Source: Hymenobacter nitidus (GTDB lineage Bacteria; Bacteroidota; Bacteroidia; Cytophagales; Hymenobacteraceae). Taken from it: DNA of 64,000 bases. The DNA is taken from NCBI RefSeq assembly GCF_020447315.1, contig NZ_JAJADQ010000012.1:62001-126000 (forward strand). Reading direction: 5' to 3'. The translations under genes were made by a program, and so were the position numbers. The notes beneath the pieces were generated by a model. It saw only the letters and a program-made list of their open reading frames with translations, did no database searches and was not told the DNA's origin. Of this stretch, positions 58,261 through 64,000 are shown piece after piece (position 1 is the first letter of the stretch; every line of letters starts with the position of its first letter).

Positions 58261-60180
58261 ATGACCGAACGCATAGACTTCCTGCGCACCGTCAAGCCCT
58301 TCGACCTGCTGCCCGAAGACGTGCTCCGCGAAATTGCCGATCTGCTGGAAGAAGTGACCCACCCGCGCGAGGCCATCATCTACATGCAGGACGTTTCGAA
58401 GCTGCGCGGTATTGATATCGTGGTGGAAGGCGAGTACGAAACGTTTTTCTACGACAGCCAGCAGAACCGGCGCCTGGTGGAGCACTGCGGGGCGGGCTGC
58501 TGCTACGGCGGCATTTCGGTGCTGCTCAACAAGAAACGCTCCCTGCGCACGGTGCTGGCCAAGAAGGGCACCAAGATCTACTTCCTGCACCGCCGCGACT
58601 TCCGGGCCCTGTGCCAGGCGTATCCCGGCTTCTTCGAGCATTTTACTACCAAGTACGGCCAGCGCATGCTCGACGACGAGTACGCGCACTTCGTGAAGCT
58701 CAACCAGGGAGGCCCGGCCCAGAACTACCTGGCCTCCGACCAGCTCTACTCGCGCCGCCTCGAAGCCGTGGAGCTGCGCGAGATAGTGTCCTGCCCCGGC
58801 TCCACGCCCATTCACGAAGTGGCTCGCCGCATGGCCGAAGCCCGCACCAGCTGCTACTTCATCACCGCCGATGACAATGGCAGCGGCGGCGCCATCAGCG
58901 GCTACGTCACCGACATTACCCTGCGCGACAAAGTGGTGGCCGGCCTGGCCGATGCGCGCCAGCCGGTCAGCACCATTATGGATGCGCCGGTGGTCAGCAT
59001 CAGCACCCAGGCCTTTGTGTATGAGGCCATCCTGCTCATGTTCCAGACCAAAACCCGCTACCTGCTCGTGCGCGACGACGCCAGTGGGTACGTCGGGTTT
59101 GTGAGCCGCAACAAGCTGCTCAGCGACCAGGCTCAGTCGCCGTTTATCTTTATCCAGTCGGTGAAGCAGGCCGTGTCGGGACAGGAGCTGCGGCGGCGCT
59201 GGGAGCAGGTGCCCGACATGGTGTATCAGCTGCTGGACCGCGGGGTGAAGCCCGAAATTGTGAACCAGCTCATCACCAGCGTGTCCGATACTATTGCCCT
59301 GAAGGTCATCGAGGGCGTGATTCAGGAAATGGGGCCGCCGCCGGCCCGGTTCGTGTTTATGGTGCTGGGCAGCGAAGGGCGCAAGGAGCAAACCCTGCTT
59401 ACGGACCAGGACAACGCCATCATCTACGAAGACAAGGCCAACGAGCAGCGCGAGGCCGTGCGGGCTTACTTCAAGCAGTTTGCCGAGCACGTTTCCGACC
59501 AGCTCAACGCCATCGGCTTCAGCTTCTGCGAGGGCGGCTTCATGGCCAAAAACCCCAAATGGACGCATTCCCTCTCGCACTGGAAGCGCAGCTACACCGA
59601 GTGGATGAACGAGTCGAACCCCGAGGCGGTAATGCAGTTCGCGGCCTTTTTCGACTGCCGCTACCTCTACGGCGACGCCACCATTATGGAGGAGCTGCAG
59701 GCATTTCTAAGTGAGCAGCTGCAGGTGCCCCACGACCGGTTTTTCTACTACATGGCCATCAATGCCCTGCAGTTTGAGCCTCCGCTCACGTTTTTCCGCA
59801 ATATCCGCACCTTCACCGTGGGTACGCAGCAGGTTTTCAACCTGAAGAAAACCATGACGCCCATCGTGGATCTGGCCCGCATCTACGCCCTGAAGCACCG
59901 CATCTTCCTGACCAACACCGGCGAGCGGCTGGCGGCCCTGAAGGAGCAGGGCGTGTTTTCCGACAAGGAGTACCACGAGCTGCTGCAGTCGTACTACTAC
60001 CTGATGGGCATGCGCCTGAAAAAGCAGGCGGTGCAGATCATCAGCGACAAAACCCGGCCCGATAACTACATTGACCCCAAAACCCTGACCCGGGTGGAGG
60101 AAGTAAGCCTGAAGGAAATCTTCAAGGTTATCGGCGACTTTCAACTCAAAATCAAGGTGGGCTTCGCCAAAACGCTGTAA
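58261..60180 (+). CDS. cNMP-binding / CBS / DUF294-type nucleotidyltransferase protein
   Basis: A 639-residue cytoplasmic protein. Domains in order: a cyclic-nucleotide-binding-like domain (about 1-130), two CBS motifs (about 165-300, with GYVTDITLRDKVV and GYVGFVSRNKLL), a nucleotidyltransferase core (VLGSEGRKEQTLLTDQDNAII, about 370-390) and a helical C-terminal substrate-binding domain. This architecture is known next to DnaQ-like exonucleases in other bacteria, often near acetate transporters, but its substrate is not established. The ATG at 58261 follows the exonuclease stop by one base. Confidence 0.88.
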   Translation: MTERIDFLRTVKPFDLLPEDVLREIADLLEEVTHPREAIIYMQDVSKLRGIDIVVEGEYETFFYDSQQNRRLVEHCGAGCCYGGISVLLNKKRSLRTVLAKKGTKIYFLHRRDFRALCQAYPGFFEHFTTKYGQRMLDDEYAHFVKLNQGGPAQNYLASDQLYSRRLEAVELREIVSCPGSTPIHEVARRMAEARTSCYFITADDNGSGGAISGYVTDITLRDKVVAGLADARQPVSTIMDAPVVSISTQAFVYEAILLMFQTKTRYLLVRDDASGYVGFVSRNKLLSDQAQSPFIFIQSVKQAVSGQELRRRWEQVPDMVYQLLDRGVKPEIVNQLITSVSDTIALKVIEGVIQEMGPPPARFVFMVLGSEGRKEQTLLTDQDNAIIYEDKANEQREAVRAYFKQFAEHVSDQLNAIGFSFCEGGFMAKNPKWTHSLSHWKRSYTEWMNESNPEAVMQFAAFFDCRYLYGDATIMEELQAFLSEQLQVPHDRFFYYMAINALQFEPPLTFFRNIRTFTVGTQQVFNLKKTMTPIVDLARIYALKHRIFLTNTGERLAALKEQGVFSDKEYHELLQSYYYLMGMRLKKQAVQIISDKTRPDNYIDPKTLTRVEEVSLKEIFKVIGDFQLKIKVGFAKTL

Positions 60181-60226
60181 CCCAGAAGCCATCCGGCTAC
60201 TTATCTTCTCCCGAAATCTGCCTGCT

Positions 60227-61285
60227 ATGTCAACGATTTCTTCCTTCGGCCACACCCAAGACGGCACCGAAGTGCAGCTCTACACCCTCCGCAACGCCCA
60301 GGGCGTGCAGGTGAGCATCACCAACTACGGCGGCACGGTGACCAGCCTGCTGACGCCCGATAAGAGCGGGCAGCTGGGCGACATCGTGCTGGGCTTCGAC
60401 GACGTGAGCGGCTACCAGAGCCCGGAATACCAGAAAGCCGGACCTTATTTCGGAGCCCTGATTGGCCGCTTCGGCAACCGCATCAAAGGCGGCAAGTTCA
60501 CGCTCGACGGCAAGGAGTACACCCTGGCTACCAACAACGGCCCCAACCACCTGCACGGCGGGCCCAAGGGTTTCGACAAGGTGGTGTGGCAGGCTGAGCC
60601 CGGTACCTCGGCCGACGGGCCGACGCTCACGCTCAAATACCTGAGCAAGGACGGCGAGGAAGGCTACCCCGGCAACCTGCAGGTAACGGCCGTGTACACG
60701 CTGACCGACCGGAACGAGCTGCGCATCGACTACTCGGCCACCACCGACAAAGCCACGCCCGTCAACCTGACCAACCACAGCTACTTCAACCTGAGCCTGG
60801 GGCAGAGCGAGGATGTGCTGGAGCACGAGGTAACGCTGCACGCCAGCCGCTATACCGTCGTCGACGATACGCTGATTCCGACCGGCGAGCTGCGCCCCGT
60901 GCCCGGCACGCCCTTCGACTTCAGCAGCCCGCGCTACATCGGGGCCCGCATAGCCGAGGTGCCCGGCGGCTACGACCACAACTGGGTGCTGAGCCAAGCC
61001 CGCGCCGGAGAGCTGCACGTGGCCGCCCTGGTATACGACTTTGCCTCGGGCCGCACGCTGCAAGTCACGACCACCGAGCCCGGCGTGCAGTTCTACACCG
61101 GCAACTTCCTCGATGGCAGCCTCCGCGGCAAAGGCGGCACGGTATACGGCAAGCACGCCGGCTTCTGCCTAGAAACCCAGCACTTCCCCGACTCGCCCAA
61201 CCAGCCCGGCTTCCCCAGCACCACGCTGCAGCCGGGCCAAACGCTGCAGTCAACCACCATTTACACGTTTGGCGTGCGGCAGTAA
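60227..61285 (+). CDS. galM: Aldose 1-epimerase
   Basis: Interconverts alpha and beta anomers of aldoses. The 352-residue protein has the mutarotase fold signatures FGALIGRFGNRIKGGKF, NNGPNHLHGGPKGFD (catalytic His), LTNHSYFNL and the catalytic Glu in FCLETQHFPDSPNQP. No signal peptide, so cytoplasmic. Its place downstream suits sugar use in general. Confidence 0.95.
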   Translation: MSTISSFGHTQDGTEVQLYTLRNAQGVQVSITNYGGTVTSLLTPDKSGQLGDIVLGFDDVSGYQSPEYQKAGPYFGALIGRFGNRIKGGKFTLDGKEYTLATNNGPNHLHGGPKGFDKVVWQAEPGTSADGPTLTLKYLSKDGEEGYPGNLQVTAVYTLTDRNELRIDYSATTDKATPVNLTNHSYFNLSLGQSEDVLEHEVTLHASRYTVVDDTLIPTGELRPVPGTPFDFSSPRYIGARIAEVPGGYDHNWVLSQARAGELHVAALVYDFASGRTLQVTTTEPGVQFYTGNFLDGSLRGKGGTVYGKHAGFCLETQHFPDSPNQPGFPSTTLQPGQTLQSTTIYTFGVRQ

Positions 61286-61287
61286 AT

Positions 61288-61324
61288 GGCCGCTTTAAAA
61301 GCGGCCTGGCATAAGGGCCAGGCC
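61288..61324 (+). terminator. Overlapping hairpins after galM
   Basis: GGCCGCTTT at 61288-61296 pairs with AAAGCGGCC at 61298-61306, and GGCCTGGC at 61303-61310 with GCCAGGCC at 61317-61324, so the two stems are mutually exclusive. No T-run, so termination is uncertain. Confidence 0.45.
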
Positions 61325-61476
61325 GGATTTGGCAGGAGGCGCGTCCAGTCAGCCCGGAAGAAATCCGGGGGGTGAGCGGCTAATTTTCAACACCCGAGGA
61401 GTTTTCCCCGTAAGAGGCTCTACCGTCCCAGTCCCACAGGACGGTAAAATCCTTTCTACCTTCAAAATCTCTCACT

Positions 61477-62046
61477 ATGAAAACTGCTTTTGCTCTCGCC
61501 GCTCTTGTTGCCGCTGGTATCACTTCGGCTTCGGCTCAAACTACTTCAGGCTCTACTACTTCCGGTACCAGCACCTCGGGTACCAGCACTTCCGGCTCCA
61601 TGACGAGCGGCTCGATGACGAGCGGCGCCTCGACTAGCGGCACGATGAACACCGGCACCACGTCGGGCACGATGAACACGGGTACCACCAGCGGTACCAT
61701 GAATACCGGCACCACGTCCGGCACCATGGGTACCGGCACGACCTCAGGCACCATGAACACCGGCACCACGTCGGGAACTATGGGCACCGGCACTACCTCC
61801 GGTACGATGAACACGGGCACTACCAGCGGTAGCGGCACGATGGGCACCACCTCGGGCACCGGCACCATGAGCACCGGTACCACATCGGGCTCGGGCTCGA
61901 TGAGCACCGGTACTACCTCGGGTGCTACTATGAGCGAAGGCGCCATGGAAAGCGGCAAGATGAAAACCAAAGCCGATAAAAAAGGCAAAATCAAGACCAA
62001 GGACGACAACATGAAGGCCAAGGCTAAAACCAAGCCCGGCATGTAA
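61477..62046 (+). CDS. Secreted Ser/Thr/Gly/Met repeat protein of unknown function
   Basis: A 189-residue protein with a signal peptide (FALAALVAAGITSASAQ), then seven near-perfect copies of the 9-residue unit SGTMNTGTT (about 54-116), looser repeats to about 150, and a lysine-rich tail (KMKTKADKKGKIKTKDDN). It has no cysteine and should be disordered. Similar tailed low-complexity proteins occur in Bacteroidetes, but I know no function. A hairpin ACCGTCC/GGACGGT at 61422-61445 sits in the leader. A terminator follows the stop. Confidence 0.75.
   Translation: MKTAFALAALVAAGITSASAQTTSGSTTSGTSTSGTSTSGSMTSGSMTSGASTSGTMNTGTTSGTMNTGTTSGTMNTGTTSGTMGTGTTSGTMNTGTTSGTMGTGTTSGTMNTGTTSGSGTMGTTSGTGTMSTGTTSGSGSMSTGTTSGATMSEGAMESGKMKTKADKKGKIKTKDDNMKAKAKTKPGM
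61636..61824 (+). repeat. Seven tandem 27-bp coding repeats
   Basis: Each unit encodes SGTMNTGTT (Asn replaced by Gly in two copies). Synonymous codons differ between units, so the DNA repeats are less alike than the protein repeats. Confidence 0.85.
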
Positions 62047-62069
62047 TTCCACGTCGGAACCCTCATTCT

Positions 62070-62105
62070 AAAAAGCCCTTGCTATCCTGTATAGCAGGGG
62101 CTTTT
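62070..62105 (+). terminator. Terminator after the repeat protein
   Basis: AAAAAGCCC and a TGCTAT/ATAGCA stem around CCTG, closing with GGGCTTTTT. Confidence 0.85.
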
Positions 62106-62145
62106 TGGTGGATAAAACTAAGGATGCCATGAGAGCTAAGCGCAG

Positions 62146-62181
62146 AAAAAAGCCCACCCGCATTGTGCAGGTGGGCTTTTT
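62146..62181 (-). terminator. Terminator of the small - strand gene
   Basis: AAAAAAGCCCACC at 62146-62158 pairs with GGTGGGCTTTTT at 62170-62181. It serves the gene ending at 62198. Confidence 0.85.
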
Positions 62182-62197
62182 CCGTGGAGGCTGCCGC

Positions 62198-62554
62198 TTA
62201 CGCCGGTTGGCCCTGCAGCTCCGTGCCCAGCCGCAGCAGCAGGTCGCCGATGGAGCGGACATCGGCTTGCTGGTCGGCCGTGGCCTGGAAGGCAAACTGC
62301 GTGGTCTGGGAACCCAGCAAGCTCAGGGCGCGGCCCACGGCCGGACCATCAATCTTGGGGGCCGTTAGTAAGGACTGCAGGTTGCCTATTTCGCGGGCTA
62401 TGTCCTGCAGGGCCGGAATGCCGCTCTGCAGAAACTCTTGCTGCCAGGCTTCGGTATTGTCCATGGCCGCGCTGAGCGGAATGCTGGTGAGGCCTTTTTT
62501 CAGGGCCTGAATCGTATCGGCCAGATGGTTCTGGGGAAGGGTGTCATTTGCCAT
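62198..62554 (-). CDS. Unknown small helical protein
   Basis: A 118-residue soluble protein, predicted mostly helical from its heptad-like leucines (QDIAREIGNLQSLL, RSIGDLLLRLG). No signal peptide or metal motif. It lies 36 bases downstream of uvsE on the same strand and may be co-transcribed. I do not recognise the family. Confidence 0.7.
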   Translation of the reverse strand: MANDTLPQNHLADTIQALKKGLTSIPLSAAMDNTEAWQQEFLQSGIPALQDIAREIGNLQSLLTAPKIDGPAVGRALSLLGSQTTQFAFQATADQQADVRSIGDLLLRLGTELQGQPA

Positions 62555-62590
62555 TGAGGAGAGTAAATACTGTGGAAAGTTTGAGTGGGT

Positions 62591-63505
62591 TCAGGACAGG
62601 GTAGCGGCTTCGGCGGCTACCAGCTGCAGCTCACGCAGCACGCTCACGGCCCGGCAGGCGCTGGCCTCCTTGTCCTTTATTTCGAGCATGATATCGACGT
62701 CGAGGCCGTGCAGGTGGGTTAGGAACTCGCGGAACAGGTCTTCCTCCAGCGTGCTGGTGTGCTTGCCTTTCCGCTCGCCTAGCTGCTGCGAGCTGTAGTC
62801 CATCATCATCACACCGTCGCGCTCGGGGTGCCAGGTGCCGGCCGCCAAGCGCAGGGCCTCGGCCATCGACTCGCCGTGGTTGAGGCACTCGTGGTGAAAG
62901 TTGTCAAACAGAATCGGGATGCCCACGGCCTCATGTACCCGCAGACAGTCGCGCAGGCTGAACAGGCGGTCATCGTTTTCAATCACCAGCCGCCGCTGCA
63001 CTTCCGTAGGCAACTCGCGGTAGGTGGCAATAAAGCGGCTGATGGCCAGGTCCCGGTCGCCGTAGAGGCCCCCGACGTGAATCTGGAGCTTGGCCGTGCT
63101 GTCGAGCTCCATCAAATCCAGCATCGAGCCCTGATACACTAGCTCGGCCACGCTGCGCTGCACAATATCCTCGCTGGGCGAGTTGAGCACCACAAACTGG
63201 TCGGGGTGAAACGAGATGCGCATGTGCTGGGCCTTCACGTAGTCGCCGATGGCGCGAAACTCGGCGGCAAAGCGCGTCTGCCACGGGAAGGTGTTGATGG
63301 GGTGGGAACCAAAGGGCACGATGCCCGAGCTGATGCGGAAAAAGCGCAGCCCGTGCGCCACATTGTACTCCAGAATGCGCTGCAGACACAGCAGGTTGCC
63401 AGCCACGGCCAGCTCTACCCGCTCATCGGAGTAGGAAGCCAGCCGAAACGTGGCCGACGAGGTGCAATCCAGGGATTCATTGACGCAGGGATATCCGATT
63501 CTCAT
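62591..63505 (-). CDS. uvsE: UV DNA damage endonuclease UvsE
   Basis: Nicks DNA 5' of UV photoproducts. The 304-residue TIM-barrel protein has the family start RIGYPCVNESLDC, RISSGIVPFGSHP, ISFHPDQFVVLNSP, LQIHVGG, IENDDRLFSL and FDNFHHECLNHG with metal-binding His, Glu and Asp residues. The length is normal for UvsE. Confidence 0.94.
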   Translation of the reverse strand: MRIGYPCVNESLDCTSSATFRLASYSDERVELAVAGNLLCLQRILEYNVAHGLRFFRISSGIVPFGSHPINTFPWQTRFAAEFRAIGDYVKAQHMRISFHPDQFVVLNSPSEDIVQRSVAELVYQGSMLDLMELDSTAKLQIHVGGLYGDRDLAISRFIATYRELPTEVQRRLVIENDDRLFSLRDCLRVHEAVGIPILFDNFHHECLNHGESMAEALRLAAGTWHPERDGVMMMDYSSQQLGERKGKHTSTLEEDLFREFLTHLHGLDVDIMLEIKDKEASACRAVSVLRELQLVAAEAATLS

Positions 63506-63548
63506 ACCCTGGGTTTACGACGGGGCAGAAGTGAAGTTGTGAAGGATT

Positions 63549-63667
63549 AATGTGCTGAAGTGCTAATGTGGATAATGTGTTGAAATGTGAAAATGTGTCC
63601 TGCGGGTGCTTCGGCTGCGCCTCGCAAGGACACGAGCACATTACCCACAGCAGCACTTCAGCACATT
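63549..63667. repeat. Long-range inverted repeat (third repeat family)
   Basis: AATGTGCTGAAGTGCT at 63549-63564 is the reverse complement of 63652-63667. Inside, GTGTCCT pairs with AGGACAC around a GC-rich centre, and AATGTG motifs recur between. No gene lies in 63506-63669. Confidence 0.75.
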
Positions 63668-63669
63668 CC

Positions 63670-64000
63670 TCATTCGTAGCCGGTGTTATCCTTGAAGTTC
63701 TTGTTGTATTTCTGGCGGGCTTTTTCGGCCTGGATGGCTTTTTCCTGGGCCTGAATCTCCTCCATCTTACGGCGCTGCTGGCCCTCGCGCGAAAACTGGT
63801 CGTAGATCAGGCTAATTGGGCTGGCCAGTGTCGGGACGGGCATGCGGGGCGCAATGGTATCGACCGGGAACAGGGGCTTGGGCGGGGGCGCCCTTCGCAC
63901 GGCATTGGCCGGCGGGGTAGGGCGGCGCACGTTGCGCAAGGCCCGGTTAATCACGGCCCGGTCGGGGCGGCCCTCCTGAATGCGCACTTCGCCCAGCTGG
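63670..64000 (-). CDS. Unknown protein, C-terminal part (5' end outside window)
   Basis: The frame is open to the window edge, so at least 110 C-terminal residues of a longer protein are seen. It has a Pro/Arg-rich segment (RRPTPPANAVRRAPPPKP) and a Gln/Lys/Glu-rich helix (QQRRKMEEIQAQEKAIQAEK), which may form a coiled coil. No family recognised. Confidence 0.6.
   Translation of the reverse strand, partial: QLGEVRIQEGRPDRAVINRALRNVRRPTPPANAVRRAPPPKPLFPVDTIAPRMPVPTLASPISLIYDQFSREGQQRRKMEEIQAQEKAIQAEKARQKYNKNFKDNTGYE

Noticed and set aside
61536..62066. Val/Pro-rich open frame on the - strand over the repeat gene
   Set aside because: It is the antisense shadow of the tandem repeats. The + strand frame has a signal peptide and a terminator; this one has neither.

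Overview
The window looks like chromosome from a high-GC member of the Bacteroidota, most likely Hymenobacter or a close relative (Cytophagales). The reasons are a SusC/SusD pair, C-terminal type IX secretion sorting domains, an acylated-ornithine carbamoyltransferase of the Bacteroidetes type in place of ordinary ArgF, a transaldolase/phosphoglucose isomerase fusion, TAnnTTTG-type promoter elements, and rows near 60-63 % GC in the core genes. No rRNA, tRNA, CRISPR array, integrase or transposase was seen.

Region 1 (1-9.9 kb, + strand) is a xylan and pentose block: the end of xylose isomerase, the Tal-Pgi fusion, a GH51 arabinofuranosidase, a GH10 xylanase and a GH115 alpha-glucuronidase. Region 2 (10-16.2 kb, - strand) holds a disordered hydrophilic protein, a hotdog thioesterase, and a two-gene operon of a GalU-like nucleotidyltransferase and a very large GHMP-kinase/UDPGP-type pyrophosphorylase fusion.

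Region 3 (16.3-32.5 kb) is an almost complete arginine pathway in two divergent blocks. On the - strand are argB, an M20 deacylase and argH, with a VOC gene in the opposite orientation between the last two. On the + strand are a GNAT acyltransferase (probable first step), argG, argC, argD, carA, carB and the acylornithine carbamoyltransferase. A 23-bp palindrome lies between the blocks. Four small AT-richer genes of unknown function interrupt this region. Two of them are bracketed by inverted copies of one dispersed REP-like repeat.

Region 4 (32.5-57.5 kb) is mainly pectin use, plus more xylan enzymes: an MpaB-type oxygenase, a GH11 xylanase with a sorting domain, a small protein, a PL1 pectate lyase, a large CE8 pectinesterase, GH43, SusC, SusD, tagaturonate reductase, a two-domain esterase, a sodium/solute symporter, two tandem CE12 rhamnogalacturonan acetylesterases and two more CE8 pectinesterases. 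A 33-base double-operator motif occurs four times, only upstream of pectin genes, and defines a likely galacturonate/pectin regulon whose regulator lies outside the window. Together the genes would cut pectin and xylan outside the cell, de-esterify the fragments, import them through SusCD and the symporter, and feed galacturonate and pentoses into central metabolism.

Region 5 (57.5-64 kb) holds a membrane-anchored DnaQ-like exonuclease followed by a cNMP/CBS/nucleotidyltransferase protein, aldose epimerase, a Ser/Thr/Gly/Met repeat protein, a small unknown protein, UvsE and the end of an unknown protein at the window edge.
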